From Rhizobium redzepovicii (GTDB taxonomy: Bacteria; Pseudomonadota; Alphaproteobacteria; Rhizobiales; Rhizobiaceae), in NCBI RefSeq assembly GCF_019793435.1, contig NZ_JAILYH010000008.1, positions 62,001-126,000 of the forward strand: a DNA stretch of 64,000 nt, read 5' to 3'. Made by a program: the position numbers and the translations under genes. Shown piece after piece: positions 34,663-44,905 of the stretch. Under the pieces are notes generated by a model. The model was not told where the DNA came from. It made no database searches and saw only the letters and a program-made list of their open reading frames with translations. The stretch's first letter is position 1. Every line of letters begins with the position of its first letter.

Positions 34663-34734
34663 GTCTGCCGCTTTCACTCGATGGTCTTGGAGGCTCTAGG
34701 CCATCCCCCGACACCCGGAACTTGCGGAAAAGCC

Positions 34735-36708
34735 ATGACCTCTCCCGAACAACATGACCGGATGGCGAATGCGATCCGTTTCCTCGCCATGGACGCCGTC
34801 GAAAAGGCAAACTCCGGCCATCCGGGCATGCCGATGGGCATGGCCGATGTGGCGACGGTCCTGTTCACCAAATATCTGAAGTTCGATCCGAAGAAGCCGC
34901 ATTGGCCGAACCGCGATCGCTTCGTGCTCTCGGCCGGCCACGGCTCGATGCTGCTCTATTCGCTGCTGTATCTGACTGGCTATCCCGACATGACGATCGA
35001 GGATCTGAAGCAGTTCCGCCAGCTCGGCTCGAAGACCGCCGGCCATCCGGAATATGGTCACGCCACCGGCATCGAAACGACGACCGGCCCGCTCGGCCAG
35101 GGCATTGCCAATTCCGTCGGCATGGCGATTGCCGAACGCAAGCTTCGCGAGGAGTTCGGCTCCGATCTTCAGGATCACTATACCTATGCGATCTGCGGCG
35201 ACGGCTGCCTGATGGAGGGCATCAGCCACGAAGCCATCGCGCTCGCCGGCCACCTGAAGCTCAACAAGCTCGTTCTGTTCTGGGACAACAACTCGATCAC
35301 CATCGACGGCGCCGTGTCTCTGTCGGATTCCACCGATCAGATCGCCCGTTTCAAGGCCGTTCACTGGAACACGATCGAGATCGACGGTCACGATCAGGCC
35401 GCCATCGCCGCCGCGATCGAAGCCGCCCACAAGTCCGACCGACCGACCTTCATCGCCTGCAAGACGATCATCGGCTTCGGCGCGCCCAACAAGCAGGGCA
35501 CCCATAAGGTCCACGGCAACCCGCTCGGCGCCGAGGAAATCGCCGCAACCCGCAAGGCGCTGAACTGGGAATCCGAAGCTTTCGTCATCCCGTCGGACGT
35601 CCTGGACAGCTGGCGTGCAGCCGGCGCCCGCTCCGTCGATCTCGTCAACGCCTGGGAACAGGGTCTGGCCAAGGCTCCGGCCAAGGCCGAGTTCACCCGT
35701 CGTATGGCAGGCGAACTGCCGGAAGGCTTCGATGCCGCGATCAGCACCTACAAGAAGAAGCTCGCCGAGACCAAGCCGACGGTTGCCACCCGCAAGGCTT
35801 CGGAAGACGCCCTCGAGGTCATCAACGGCTTCCTGCCGGAAACGCTCGGCGGCTCGGCCGACCTGACGCCGTCGAACAACACCAAGACCAGCCAGATGCA
35901 TTCGATCACGCCGACGGATTTCGCCGGCCGTTACATGCATTGGGGCATCCGCGAGCACGGCATGGCTTCTGCCATGAACGGCATTGCGCTGCATGGCGGC
36001 CTCATTCCCTATAGCGGCGGCTTCCTGATCTTCTCGGATTATTGCCGCCCGCCGATCCGCCTCGCTGCGCTGATGGGCATCCGCGTCATTCACGTCCTGA
36101 CGCATGACTCGATCGGCGTCGGCGAAGACGGTCCAACGCACCAGCCAGTCGAACAGCTCGCTGGTCTGCGCGCCATCCCGAACCTGATGGTCTTCCGTCC
36201 GGCCGACGCCACGGAAACGGCGGAATGCTGGCAGATCGCCGTCAAGACGCACAATCGTCCTTCGGGCCTTGCGCTGACACGCCAGAACCTTAGCCCGGTC
36301 CGCACCGAATACAGCGAAAAGAACCTCTGCGAACAGGGCGCTTATACGCTGGCCGGCAATGCCGACGCCAAGGTGACGATCTTCGCCTCCGGCTCGGAAG
36401 TCGAAATCGCCGTTGCCGCCCGCGCAGCCCTTGAAGCCAAGGGTGTCACGGTGCGCGTCGTATCGGTTCCCTGCACGGAACTGTTCTTCGAGCAGCCGGA
36501 CGCCTACCGCAAGGAAATCCTTGGCAACTCGCCGATCAAGATCGCCGTCGAAGCCGCCGTCCGCGAAGGCTGGGATGCTTTCATCGGACCGGAAGGCACT
36601 TTCGTCGGCATGAAGGGCTTCGGCGCTTCCGGCCCGGTAAAGGACGTTTACAAGCATTTCGGCATCACTGCCGACGCCGTCGTTGCGGCCGCGGAAGCAA
36701 AGCTTTAA
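34735..36708 (+). CDS. tkt: Transketolase
   Basis: A 657-aa thiamine-diphosphate enzyme moving two-carbon units in the pentose phosphate pathway. Motifs: [15 protein letters not shown] (about residues 24-38), the ThDP motif [15 protein letters not shown]...NN (about 154-190), [21 protein letters not shown] (about 455-475, catalytic His) and [16 protein letters not shown] (catalytic Glu). [10 protein letters not shown] at 34735 was chosen over an upstream in-frame ATG because it fits the family start and lies next to AAAAG. It heads a tkt-gap run. Confidence 0.97.
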   Translation: MTSPEQHDRMANAIRFLAMDAVEKANSGHPGMPMGMADVATVLFTKYLKFDPKKPHWPNRDRFVLSAGHGSMLLYSLLYLTGYPDMTIEDLKQFRQLGSKTAGHPEYGHATGIETTTGPLGQGIANSVGMAIAERKLREEFGSDLQDHYTYAICGDGCLMEGISHEAIALAGHLKLNKLVLFWDNNSITIDGAVSLSDSTDQIARFKAVHWNTIEIDGHDQAAIAAAIEAAHKSDRPTFIACKTIIGFGAPNKQGTHKVHGNPLGAEEIAATRKALNWESEAFVIPSDVLDSWRAAGARSVDLVNAWEQGLAKAPAKAEFTRRMAGELPEGFDAAISTYKKKLAETKPTVATRKASEDALEVINGFLPETLGGSADLTPSNNTKTSQMHSITPTDFAGRYMHWGIREHGMASAMNGIALHGGLIPYSGGFLIFSDYCRPPIRLAALMGIRVIHVLTHDSIGVGEDGPTHQPVEQLAGLRAIPNLMVFRPADATETAECWQIAVKTHNRPSGLALTRQNLSPVRTEYSEKNLCEQGAYTLAGNADAKVTIFASGSEVEIAVAARAALEAKGVTVRVVSVPCTELFFEQPDAYRKEILGNSPIKIAVEAAVREGWDAFIGPEGTFVGMKGFGASGPVKDVYKHFGITADAVVAAAEAKL

Positions 36709-36789
36709 TGAGGGCGCCTTGAGGCGCTCTCCATCTCCTCAATTCCAGGCCCTTTCTATCGGGCTCTATTCTATCGGGAGTGAATGAAC

Positions 36790-37800
36790 ATGACAGTCAA
36801 GGTTGCCATCAACGGTTTCGGCCGCATCGGCCGCAACGTTCTCCGCGCTATCGTCGAATCCGGCCGCACCGACATCGAAGTCGTCGCCATCAACGATCTC
36901 GGTCCGGTCGAGACCAACGCCCATCTGCTGCGCTACGACTCGATCCACGGCCGTTTCCCTGCAACCGTAAAGGTCGAGGGTGACACGATCATCGTCGGCA
37001 ACGGCAAGCCGATCAAGGTCACCGCGATCAAGGATCCGGCAACGCTTCCGCACCGCGAACTCGGCGTCGACATCGCGATGGAATGCACCGGCATCTTCAC
37101 GGCGCGCGACAAGGCCGCCGCTCACCTGACGGCCGGCGCCAAGCGCGTCATCGTTTCGGCGCCTGCAGACGGTGCCGACCTGACAGTCGTCTTCGGCGTC
37201 AACCATGACCAGCTCACCAAGGAGCACATGGTCATCTCCAACGCCTCCTGCACCACCAACTGCCTGGTGCCGGTCGTGAAGGTGCTCGATGACGCCGTCG
37301 GCATCGACCATGGCTTCATGACGACCATTCACTCCTACACCGGCGACCAGCCGACGCTCGACACGATGCACAAGGACCTGTATCGCGCCCGCGCCGCCGC
37401 CCTCTCGATGATCCCGACCTCGACCGGCGCTGCCAAGGCCGTCGGCCTCGTTCTGCCGCATCTGAAGGGCAAGCTCGACGGCACCTCGATCCGCGTTCCG
37501 ACCCCGAACGTTTCGGTCGTCGACTTCAAGTTCGTCGCCAAGAAGGCGACCAGCGTCGGCGAAATCAACGAAGCCATCCAGGCGGCTGCAAACGGCAAGC
37601 TGAAGGGCATCCTCGGCTACACCGACGAACCGCTCGTCTCGCGCGACTTCAACCACGACAACCACTCCTCGATCTTCGCAAGCGATCAGACCAAGGTCAT
37701 GGAAGGCAACTTCGTGCGCGTCCTGTCCTGGTACGACAACGAGTGGGGCTTCTCCAGCCGCATGTCCGACACGGCCGTTGCTTTCGCCAAGCTCATCTGA
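36790..37800 (+). CDS. gap: Glyceraldehyde-3-phosphate dehydrogenase
   Basis: A 336-aa enzyme oxidising glyceraldehyde 3-phosphate to 1,3-bisphosphoglycerate. It has the Rossmann motif [14 protein letters not shown] and Asp36 in AINDLGPV, which favours NAD. The active-site Cys154 is in [10 protein letters not shown] and His181 in [23 protein letters not shown] lies near the end. ATG at 36790 (spacing 9 from GGGAG) is preferred to ATG at 36784 (spacing 3). It lies 81 bp after tkt and is followed by a strong terminator. Confidence 0.97.
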   Translation: MTVKVAINGFGRIGRNVLRAIVESGRTDIEVVAINDLGPVETNAHLLRYDSIHGRFPATVKVEGDTIIVGNGKPIKVTAIKDPATLPHRELGVDIAMECTGIFTARDKAAAHLTAGAKRVIVSAPADGADLTVVFGVNHDQLTKEHMVISNASCTTNCLVPVVKVLDDAVGIDHGFMTTIHSYTGDQPTLDTMHKDLYRARAAALSMIPTSTGAAKAVGLVLPHLKGKLDGTSIRVPTPNVSVVDFKFVAKKATSVGEINEAIQAAANGKLKGILGYTDEPLVSRDFNHDNHSSIFASDQTKVMEGNFVRVLSWYDNEWGFSSRMSDTAVAFAKLI

Positions 37801-37826
37801 GCGCTGTTAAAGCATCGACAGACAAG

Positions 37827-37852
37827 CGGCCCGGGAAACCGGGCCGTTTTTT
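37827..37852 (+). terminator. Rho-independent terminator after gap
   Basis: Perfect stem CGGCCCGG (37827-37834) / CCGGGCCG (37839-37846) with a GAAA loop and six T (37847-37852). Confidence 0.95.
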
Positions 37853-38042
37853 GTTGCCATGTCGCAAACGAAACCAGTCTACCCCGGACTGGTATCTTTT
37901 CGCTCATGGCCGGGACGAGATCTGTTAGAATAACTCACCTGGACATTCCACAATGCCCAGTTCCTCGCGCCGCATCGGCCACCGGCCAGGCGCGGAACGC
38001 CAATACCGTGCGGCAGCGCTGTCGCCAATATGAGAGAGATGG

Positions 38043-38357
38043 ATGGATTATTTTACCGTAGAAATCGCCGGCCGCGCCGTTGCCAGCTTTCGCTCCGAAA
38101 ATAGCGAGGATGCGACGCATTTCTTCGAGGCGGAAGACTTTCGCGACGACCTGACCATCCTGGAGTCCGAGGGTAAACCCCTGTGGGACCGCAAGGCCGC
38201 GCTGAGCCTGCGCAAGGCGACCGCCGAAGAGGCAAGCGAAGTTGAGCATGCCTATGAATTCGACGACGACCCCGAAAGAACAATCGAGGACGAGTTCGTC
38301 GTTTTCCTTGTGCCGGTCGCGGATCTGACCGACGAGGGCGAGGACACTGAAGACTGA
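38043..38357 (+). CDS. Hypothetical acidic protein
   Basis: A 104-aa protein I do not recognise. It begins MDYFTVEIAGRAVASFRSEN, is strongly acidic toward the C-terminus (FDDDPERTIEDEF, DEGEDTED), and has no signal or membrane segment. GC-rich third positions and a coherent frame support coding. GAGAG upstream may be its ribosome site. It stands alone between the gap terminator and a 58-aa membrane protein gene. Confidence 0.75.
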   Translation: MDYFTVEIAGRAVASFRSENSEDATHFFEAEDFRDDLTILESEGKPLWDRKAALSLRKATAEEASEVEHAYEFDDDPERTIEDEFVVFLVPVADLTDEGEDTED

Positions 38358-38517
38358 CTCCGGCTTCGAAAGCCACATCGAAGCGACGGCTTCGGTGTGG
38401 CGTTGCCGTCGCAGGCAAGGCTGGATGACGGGTTGGCAATCCGCTGACCAAGCGTGATAGATTGAGGATATGCACTGGCGCTGCACAATGCTGAAATGAT
38501 CCAAGTGGAGGCGATAC

Positions 38518-38694
38518 ATGGCAGAGGCACAAAAACGCTCGTCCCACACTACCCTCAAGCGGCGGCAGCGGTTTCACCCCAAGCGGGACGTCAGACCTGC
38601 CGTGCTGGCAAAGGCCAACCGTCTGGTCATCTGGGTTGCAGCGTTCATCGGCCTCACATTTCTCGCCATCATCATCCTTCAGGCAGTGTTGTGA
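38518..38694 (+). CDS. 58-aa single-span membrane protein
   Basis: ATG at 38518 with GTGGAGG about 6 nt upstream opens a 58-codon frame ending at TGA 38692-38694. The first 35 residues are basic (AQKRSSHTTLKRRQRFHPKR), followed by one hydrophobic helix (about residues 36-57, LVIWVAAFIGLTFLAIIILQ). This gives an N-in orientation with a cytoplasmic basic tail. Function unknown. The remaining gap to 38993 shows no gene. Confidence 0.75.
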   Translation: MAEAQKRSSHTTLKRRQRFHPKRDVRPAVLAKANRLVIWVAAFIGLTFLAIIILQAVL

Positions 38695-38993
38695 TCGCAG
38701 GGCAGCGGCCGACCGGCAGGAAAAATCCGTGCCTGTCTTTTTTGCCCTGCTCTCGCCTGATTTTCTTATACATTCTTTGTAGAGAATTTCTCCCGTGGCA
38801 TTCCGTGGCGGTCGGCCGTCCGGCAGCCGTTCAGCAGCATGATGCAGCATCGCGACGAGGTTAAGCCGCAAGGCCTACCCTTCTCTGGCGTTTTGCCGTT
38901 TACTAATGGGCCGCCGCGCGTGAGGAGGGGTTGGATGAAGACGGATCGGCCGGGTGGCCGTATTCGTGAAGCAGTCGATGGAAAGGGGTGGGC

Positions 38994-40868
38994 ATGGAAG
39001 CGTTCTATATCGTGGTGCTGGTCTCGACGGCGCTCGTGCTTCTTGCCGCTTTTTCAAGCCTGCTCGCCTTCCGGTTCGGCGCCCCGCTGCTGCTGCTTTT
39101 CCTGATGATCGGGCTTGCCGCCGGCGTCGACGGCCTCGGCATCGAGTTCAGCAACAATTACCTCGCCTATATTCTCGGCTCCATCGCGCTCGCCGTCATC
39201 CTGTTTGATTCCGGCTTCGGCACGCCGATGCATGCCTTCCGGCTCGCGGCCGTGCCCTCGCTGGCGCTCGCCTCGGTCGGCGTGCTGATTACCGCCTCGC
39301 TCTTTGCCTTCGCCGCCATGTGGCTCTTGAACTTCACCTGGCTGGAAGGTCTGCTGCTCGGCTCGATCGTCGCCTCGACGGACGCCGCCGCCGTCTTCTT
39401 CCTGCTGCGCATCGGCGGCATCAACATCCGCGACAAGGTGCGCTCGACTCTGGAAGTCGAATCCGGCACCAACGACCCGATGGCGATTTTCCTGACCATC
39501 GCCCTTGTCGAGGTGCTGGCAAGCGGCGAGCGCTACGCCGGCATCAATATCGGCATGCTCGCCATGTTCGTCCAGCAGATGGGCCTCGGCGTCATTCTCG
39601 GCCTGCTCGGCGGCATGATGATCGTGCTGATCGTCAGCAAGCTCGACACCGATCGCGGTCTGACGCCGATCTTCGTGCTCGCGCTCGCTCTTCTCGTCTT
39701 CTCCTTCACCGGCGCCGTCGGCGGCAGCGGCTTCCTCGCCGTCTATGTCGCCGGCATTTACGCCGGAAACCGCAAGATGCAGGCGATCGGCACCATCAAG
39801 CGCTTCCAGGACGGCATGACCTGGCTGGCGCAGATCATCATGTTCCTGGTGCTCGGCCTGCTCGCCACGCCGTCGCAATTCCCGGTGATCATCGTGCCGG
39901 CCATTCTGCTTGCCCTCTTCCTGATCTTCGTCGCCCGGCCGCTGGCGATCTGGCTGTCGCTGCTCCCCTTCGATTACACGCAGCAGGAAATCGGCTTCGT
40001 TGCCTGGGTCGGCCTGCGCGGCGCCGTCTCCATTCTGCTTGCCATCATGCCGATCCTCGGCGGATTGGAAAACGGCCAGATCTATTTCAACACGGCCTTC
40101 ATCATCGTGCTGGTCTCACTGCTCGTCCAGGGCTGGACGATCAAACCCGTCGCCAAGAAGCTCGGCCTGATCATTCCGCCCCGCATCGGCGCGGTCGACA
40201 AGGTCGAGGTCGACTTGCCGGGTGCTGCCAATCACGAACTGCTCTCCTACCGCGTCATCAAGGATAGTCCGGTGCTGCGCGGTGAGCGCATTCCGCGCTG
40301 GGCCACACCTTCGCTCGTCATCCGCGACGGAAAATCGATGCGCTATCAATATGCCGGGCGGCTGCGCGAGAACGATCTCGTCTATCTCTTCATCGTGCCG
40401 AGCTACTCCCGCCTTCTCGACCGGCTCTTCGCCAGCCGTGCGCCTGTCGATGAAGACGATGCCGAATTCTTCGGCGCCTTCGCGCTCTCGCCCGCCCGCC
40501 CCGCCGCCGATCTCGATGCCGCCTACGGTCCCGGCCTGCTAAACGAATCCGAAAAAGGCCTGACCATCGCCGAATTGATGCGGCAGCGCCTCGGCGGCAA
40601 GGCCGATTATGCCGACCGCGTCCGTCTCGGCTCGATCATCCTGATCGTCCGCGATCTCGATGAGCACGACCATGTCGCCTCCGTCGGCATGTCACTCGAA
40701 GCCGTCGAACCGGCCATCACGCTGCCGATCTTCATTAATCTCAAGGACATTATCGAGCGGATCCGCGACCGGTTGAAGGGGCGCCGGAGGCGAGAAGCGG
40801 CGGCCTCCGAAGCCGCTCCGAAAACAGCGGTCGGACGCGACGAAGGCACACACGAAAACGGTCGTTGA
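38994..40868 (+). CDS. K+/H+ antiporter, NhaP2/CvrA type
   Basis: A 624-aa cation/proton antiporter of the CPA1 NhaP2 group, extruding potassium in exchange for protons. Twelve or so hydrophobic helices fill residues 1-390, with GSIVASTDAAAVFFLL (ion-binding Asp, about 125-140), VESGTNDPMAIFLTIA (Asn-Asp motif, about 155-170) and FVAWVGLRGAVSILLAI (Arg, about 340-356). Cytoplasmic TrkA_C-like and transporter-associated domains follow (about 400-600). ATG at 38994 (spacing 5 from AAAGGGG) is preferred to GTG at 38988. It ends 69 bp before pgk. Confidence 0.9.
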   Translation: MEAFYIVVLVSTALVLLAAFSSLLAFRFGAPLLLLFLMIGLAAGVDGLGIEFSNNYLAYILGSIALAVILFDSGFGTPMHAFRLAAVPSLALASVGVLITASLFAFAAMWLLNFTWLEGLLLGSIVASTDAAAVFFLLRIGGINIRDKVRSTLEVESGTNDPMAIFLTIALVEVLASGERYAGINIGMLAMFVQQMGLGVILGLLGGMMIVLIVSKLDTDRGLTPIFVLALALLVFSFTGAVGGSGFLAVYVAGIYAGNRKMQAIGTIKRFQDGMTWLAQIIMFLVLGLLATPSQFPVIIVPAILLALFLIFVARPLAIWLSLLPFDYTQQEIGFVAWVGLRGAVSILLAIMPILGGLENGQIYFNTAFIIVLVSLLVQGWTIKPVAKKLGLIIPPRIGAVDKVEVDLPGAANHELLSYRVIKDSPVLRGERIPRWATPSLVIRDGKSMRYQYAGRLRENDLVYLFIVPSYSRLLDRLFASRAPVDEDDAEFFGAFALSPARPAADLDAAYGPGLLNESEKGLTIAELMRQRLGGKADYADRVRLGSIILIVRDLDEHDHVASVGMSLEAVEPAITLPIFINLKDIIERIRDRLKGRRRREAAASEAAPKTAVGRDEGTHENGR

Positions 40869-40937
40869 ACGCCTTGCGTCTCGAATGATCCTTGCTATGG
40901 TCGGCGCAATTTCCGCCAACCAAGACTGGATCTCCCC

Positions 40938-42140
40938 ATGCCTTTCTTCAAGACCCTCGACGATCTTTCCGACATCCGCGGCAAGCGCGTTCTCGTCCGC
41001 GTCGATCTCAACGTCCCGGTCAAGGACGGCAAGGTCACCGATACGACGCGCATCGAGCGTGTGGCGCCGACGATCCTCGAACTGTCCGAGAAGGGCGCCA
41101 AGGTAATCCTGCTGGCCCATTTCGGCCGGCCGAAGGACGGCCCGTCGCCTGAACTGTCGCTGTCGCTGATCGCCCCTTCCGTCGAGGAAGTACTGGATCA
41201 TGCCGTGTCGACGGCCTCCGACTGCATCGGCGAGGCCGCCGCCTCCGCCGTCGCCGCGATGAATGACGGCGATATCCTGCTGCTGGAAAACACCCGTTTC
41301 CACAAGGGCGAGGAAAAGAACGATCCCGACTTCACCAAGGCGCTCGCCGCCAACGGCGACATCTATGTCAACGACGCCTTCTCCGCCGCCCACCGCGCCC
41401 ATGCCTCCACCGAGGGGCTTGCACACCATCTGCCGGCCTATGCCGGCCGCACCATGCAGGCCGAGCTGGAGGCGCTGGAAAAGGGCCTGGGTGATCCCGC
41501 CCGCCCGGTGGTCGCAATTGTCGGCGGCGCCAAGGTCTCGACCAAGATCGACCTGCTGATGAACCTAGTGAAAAAGGTCGATGCGCTGGTCATCGGCGGC
41601 GGCATGGCCAATACCTTCATCGCGGCCCGGGGCACCAATGTCGGCAAATCGCTCTGCGAGCATGATCTCGCCGAAACCGCCAGGCAGATCATGATCGAGG
41701 CGGCGACATCAGGCTGCGCCATCATCCTGCCGGAAGACGGCGTGATTGCCCGCGAGTTCAAGGCGGGTGCCGCCAACGAGACGGTCGATATCGACGCCAT
41801 TCCCGCCGATGCCATGGTACTCGATGTCGGCCCGAAATCCGTCCAAGCCATCAGCGCCTGGATCGAGCGCGCTTCGACCCTTGTCTGGAACGGCCCGCTC
41901 GGCGCCTTCGAGATCGAGCCCTTCGACGCCGCAACCGTCGGCGCCGCGAAATACGCAGCCGAGCGCACCGCGGCTGGCAAGCTCACCTCCGTTGCCGGCG
42001 GCGGCGACACGGTTTCTGCGCTGAACCACGCCGGCGTTGCCGACGATTTCACCTATGTCTCCACAGCCGGCGGCGCTTTCCTCGAATGGATGGAAGGCAA
42101 AGAGCTTCCCGGCGTCGCCGTCCTCAACGCCGCTCGGTAA
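40938..42140 (+). CDS. pgk: Phosphoglycerate kinase
   Basis: A 400-aa enzyme transferring phosphate between 1,3-bisphosphoglycerate and ADP. It has the substrate-binding motif [20 protein letters not shown] (about residues 15-34), [12 protein letters not shown] (about 115-126), the hinge [14 protein letters not shown], and the nucleotide-binding [11 protein letters not shown]...[12 protein letters not shown] near the C-terminus. It is separated from gap by an antiporter and two small genes, unlike the usual gap-pgk pair, but still lies in the same central-carbon block. Confidence 0.97.
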   Translation: MPFFKTLDDLSDIRGKRVLVRVDLNVPVKDGKVTDTTRIERVAPTILELSEKGAKVILLAHFGRPKDGPSPELSLSLIAPSVEEVLDHAVSTASDCIGEAAASAVAAMNDGDILLLENTRFHKGEEKNDPDFTKALAANGDIYVNDAFSAAHRAHASTEGLAHHLPAYAGRTMQAELEALEKGLGDPARPVVAIVGGAKVSTKIDLLMNLVKKVDALVIGGGMANTFIAARGTNVGKSLCEHDLAETARQIMIEAATSGCAIILPEDGVIAREFKAGAANETVDIDAIPADAMVLDVGPKSVQAISAWIERASTLVWNGPLGAFEIEPFDAATVGAAKYAAERTAAGKLTSVAGGGDTVSALNHAGVADDFTYVSTAGGAFLEWMEGKELPGVAVLNAAR

Positions 42141-42183
42141 CCTGCCCCACGCATCGGCCCGACAATCGGGCCGATGCGTCCGT

Positions 42184-42235
42184 TTAAAATGTTGGCAGCG
42201 TCCTTTGCGCTCGCAAAAGGCGCGCGGCGCGGCAA
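42184..42235. repeat. Palindromic repeat, degenerate copy C
   Basis: GGCAGCGTCCTTTGCGC, a short loop with GCAAAA, then GGCGCGCGGCGCGG resembles copies A and B (CAGCGTCCTTTGCGCG...CGCGCGGCGC) but with decayed arms. It lies behind pgk and may act as a weak terminator. Confidence 0.65.
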
Positions 42236-42330
42236 GCCCGATTTGACAGGTTTTACATGTGGATAGACCGCGGCGGCGAAGAGCCTTTCGCGGTCTTTTG
42301 CTCACGCGTTGGAAAAATTCCCATTTTTTC

Positions 42331-42357
42331 AAACGATTGAATTGATTTCAATCGTTT
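42331..42357. promoter_or_regulatory. Perfect inverted repeat upstream of fda
   Basis: Arms AAACGATTGAA (42331-42341) and TTCAATCGTTT (42347-42357) with a 5-nt spacer, about 100 bp ahead of the fda start in the 314-bp gap after pgk. It has the look of a LacI/GalR-type operator. A regulator such as PckR, which controls central carbon genes in Sinorhizobium, is a speculative candidate. Confidence 0.6.
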
Positions 42358-42454
42358 CAGTGACTTAGGCTTCCATTTTCCTCTCTATAAACTTCTGTTA
42401 TCGCCGTCCTATATTCTTAAACCGCCGATGTTTAATGCTGTGGAGAGAACGAGA

Positions 42455-43477
42455 ATGAGCGAACGACTGGAAGACATTGCAGTGCAGATGGTTGCAGGCG
42501 GCCGGGGACTGCTTGCGGCAGATGAATCGACCTCCACCATCAAGAAGCGTTTCGATACAATCAACCTGGAATCGACCGAAAGCAGCCGCCGCGATTACCG
42601 CGAGATGCTCTTCCGCTCCGACGAGGCGATGAAGAAATATATCTCCGGCGTCATCCTGTTCGAAGAGACGCTTTTCCAGAAGGCCGCCGACGGCACGCCT
42701 TTCGTCGATATCATCCGCGCGGCCGGTTCCATTCCCGGTATCAAGGTCGACACCGGCGCCAAGCCGATGGCCAAATATCCGGGCGAAACAATCACCGAGG
42801 GCCTCGATGGTCTCGGCGAGCGCCTTGCCAAGTATTATGACGCCGGCGCCCGTTTCGCCAAGTGGCGCGGCGTCATCGCCATCTCCTCTTCGCTGCCGAC
42901 CCGCGGCTCGGTCCGCGCCAACGCTCAGGCGCTTGCCCGCTATGCCGCCCTCTGCCAGGAGGCCAAGATCGTACCGATCGTCGAGCCGGAATGCCTGATG
43001 GACGGCAAGCCGGGCGACCACAACATCGACCGCTGCGCCGAAGTCACCGAAGCCACGCTGCGCGTCGTTTTTGAAGAACTGGCCGATGCCCGCGTCAGCC
43101 TCGAAGGCATGATCCTGAAGCCGAACATGGTCATCGACGGCAAGAACGCCCGCAAGGCCTCGGTCGATGAAGTTGCCGCGCGCACCGTCCAAGTGCTGAA
43201 GCGCACGGTTCCGTCTGCTGTTCCCGGCATCGCCTTCCTTTCCGGCGGCCAGACCACGGAAGAAGCGACCGCGCATCTTTCCGCGATCAATGGTTTTGAC
43301 CTGCCCTGGCTCGTCACCTTCTCCTATGGCCGCGCCCTGCAGGACAGCGCGCTCAAGGCCTGGAACGGCAAGCCTGAGAACGTCGCCGCCGGCCAGCGCG
43401 AGTTCACCCACCGCGCCGAGATGAACAGCCTCGCCGCCAAGGGCAGCTGGAAGAAGGACCTGGAAAAGGCCGCCTGA
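42455..43477 (+). CDS. fda: Class I fructose-bisphosphate aldolase
   Basis: A 340-aa Schiff-base aldolase cleaving fructose 1,6-bisphosphate. It is of the eukaryotic-like class I type: GGRGLLAADESTSTIKKRF (residues 15-33), KWRGVIAISSSLPTRGSV, VPIVEPECLMDGKPGDHNID, and the Schiff-base Lys222 in GMILKPNMVIDGK. FLSGGQTTEEATAHL binds phosphate. ATG at 42455 (GGAGAG upstream) is preferred over an earlier in-frame ATG. It is followed by a strong hairpin. Confidence 0.96.
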   Translation: MSERLEDIAVQMVAGGRGLLAADESTSTIKKRFDTINLESTESSRRDYREMLFRSDEAMKKYISGVILFEETLFQKAADGTPFVDIIRAAGSIPGIKVDTGAKPMAKYPGETITEGLDGLGERLAKYYDAGARFAKWRGVIAISSSLPTRGSVRANAQALARYAALCQEAKIVPIVEPECLMDGKPGDHNIDRCAEVTEATLRVVFEELADARVSLEGMILKPNMVIDGKNARKASVDEVAARTVQVLKRTVPSAVPGIAFLSGGQTTEEATAHLSAINGFDLPWLVTFSYGRALQDSALKAWNGKPENVAAGQREFTHRAEMNSLAAKGSWKKDLEKAA

Positions 43478-43502
43478 TTTTTCGGCAGCCTTAACTCAGA
43501 TG

Positions 43503-43539
43503 AAGAAGGGGCGGCAACACATCGTTGCCGCCCCTTCTT
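43503..43539 (+). terminator. Long hairpin after fda
   Basis: A perfect 16-bp stem, AAGAAGGGGCGGCAAC (43503-43518) / GTTGCCGCCCCTTCTT (43524-43539), with a 5-nt loop. The T-rich 3' arm end (TTCTTG) stands in for a U-run. Confidence 0.85.
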
Positions 43540-43621
43540 GCATTGTCACGGCGACAAGAAACCGGCTCGCCTCGCCGGAAAATCGTGATTATCCATAGCC
43601 GCAGCCGCAACAGGAGCCGCC

Positions 43622-44545
43622 ATGGACACCCTCTCCTACGTCACCGTCGATGTCTTCACCTCCACCCGCTTCGAGGGCAATCCGCTTGCCGTCATCTCCG
43701 ATGCGCGGGGCCTGAGCGATGCGGCGATGCAGAGGATCGCCACCGAGTTCAACTACTCCGAAGTCACCTTCGTCCTGCCGCCGGAAAATCCTGAAAATTC
43801 CGCCCGCGTGCGCATCTTCACCCCGACGATGGAAGTACCCTTCGCCGGCCATCCGAATGTAGGCACAGCCTATGTGCTCGGCCAGCAGGCGGAGATCTTC
43901 GGCAAGCCGGTCGGCGAGAAACTGCGCTTCGAGGAAAAGGCCGGCATCGTCGAGGTCAGCCTGAAACGCAACGGCGGAAGGGTCGCGGCAACAGCCATCC
44001 GCGTGCCGCAGCCGCTGACGGTCGGCAATACCATCGCCGAGGAAACCATCGCCCGCTGCGTCTCGCTCGAATCTCGCGCCGTCGTCACAACCACCCACGC
44101 TCCGGTCTTTGCCTCGGTCGGCCTGAACTTCGCCATTGCCGAAGTGGGCGGGCTTGAAGCGTTGGCAGCCGCCCGTCCCAACCTTGCCGGCTTCCAGGCG
44201 GCCGCCGGCCGCCAGACGACGAGCGGCCACGACTTCTCGCTCTTCGTCTATGCCAGAACATCCGAAAATCCGTGGCATATTCGCGCCCGGATGTTCGCAC
44301 CGCTCGACAACGTGCCCGAGGACCCGGCAACCGGCAGCGCTTCAGCTGCGCTTGGCGCCTATCTTGTCTCGCTTGCGCTGGACGCCGACATGAACGTCCG
44401 CATTACCGTCGAACAAGGCGTCGAAATGGGCCGGCGCAGTATCATCTCCCTCGATGTCTCGAAATTCCGCGGCACCGTCACCGATGTGGTTATCTCGGGC
44501 AGCTGTGTTCCCGTCATGCGCGGAGAAATCATCCTGCAGGACTGA
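43622..44545 (+). CDS. PhzF-family isomerase-like protein
   Basis: A 307-aa PhzF/DapF-fold protein. It has the N-terminal YVTVDVFTSTRFEGNPLAVI (about residues 5-24), the acid/base Glu in FNYSEVTFVLPPE (about 45), VPFAGHPNVGTAYVL (about 76-90) and EDPATGSASAALGAYLV (about 232-248), the family signatures. Relatives catalyse isomerisation in phenazine synthesis, but most bacterial PhzF-like proteins have unknown substrates and no phenazine genes are nearby. Confidence 0.93.
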   Translation: MDTLSYVTVDVFTSTRFEGNPLAVISDARGLSDAAMQRIATEFNYSEVTFVLPPENPENSARVRIFTPTMEVPFAGHPNVGTAYVLGQQAEIFGKPVGEKLRFEEKAGIVEVSLKRNGGRVAATAIRVPQPLTVGNTIAEETIARCVSLESRAVVTTTHAPVFASVGLNFAIAEVGGLEALAAARPNLAGFQAAAGRQTTSGHDFSLFVYARTSENPWHIRARMFAPLDNVPEDPATGSASAALGAYLVSLALDADMNVRITVEQGVEMGRRSIISLDVSKFRGTVTDVVISGSCVPVMRGEIILQD

Positions 44546-44567
44546 CGATCGCAGGCCGACGACAGGC

Positions 44568-44732
44568 CTACATCAGGAAATCGCGCAAAAGCAGGTCAAG
44601 TGCCCAGATCCCGAAAGCGATCAGCGCGATCTTCCAGAAATCCATCCGCCGCCTGAGGCCGGGGAGCCCGAGCGGCTTGATCAGCTGTATCGCCATGGCA
44701 AGGATGAGCAGCAAGGCTATCAGCTTTGTCAT
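44568..44732 (-). CDS. 54-aa two-helix membrane protein
   Basis: A minus-strand frame of 54 codons, starting at ATG 44732 and ending at TAG 44568-44570, encodes two hydrophobic stretches. Residues 4-18 (LIALLLILAMAIQLI) and 33-49 (WKIALIAFGIWALDLLL) are joined by a basic linker PGLRRRMD. Only a weak RBS is visible (GGAAAAAATAAAG). It sits antisense in the gap between PhzF and an MFS gene. Coding is supported by the amphipathic pattern and frame, not by homology. Confidence 0.6.
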   Translation of the reverse strand: MTKLIALLLILAMAIQLIKPLGLPGLRRRMDFWKIALIAFGIWALDLLLRDFLM

Positions 44733-44905
44733 GCTTTATTTTTTCCATTTTTCGGAATGTCACAGGACGGACATTTTTCCGCGCCAACACAGGTGCTTCG
44801 CACGCCGTAAAGACATTCCGGGGCACAATCAATCATCTTGAGGCTGGGCTGACGCAGGTCATGCCTTATGTCCATTCCAAAATCACTGAGACCGAGTCTG
44901 GGGAA

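Noticed and set aside
34696..36657. 653-codon minus-strand frame opposite transketolase
   Set aside because: Length alone is misleading in high-GC DNA. The translation is Arg/Asp/Gly-rich without domains and transketolase motifs on the plus strand are complete.
43622..44545. Phenazine biosynthesis locus
   Set aside because: A single PhzF-fold gene with no phzA-E or phzG neighbours; this family is widespread without phenazine production.
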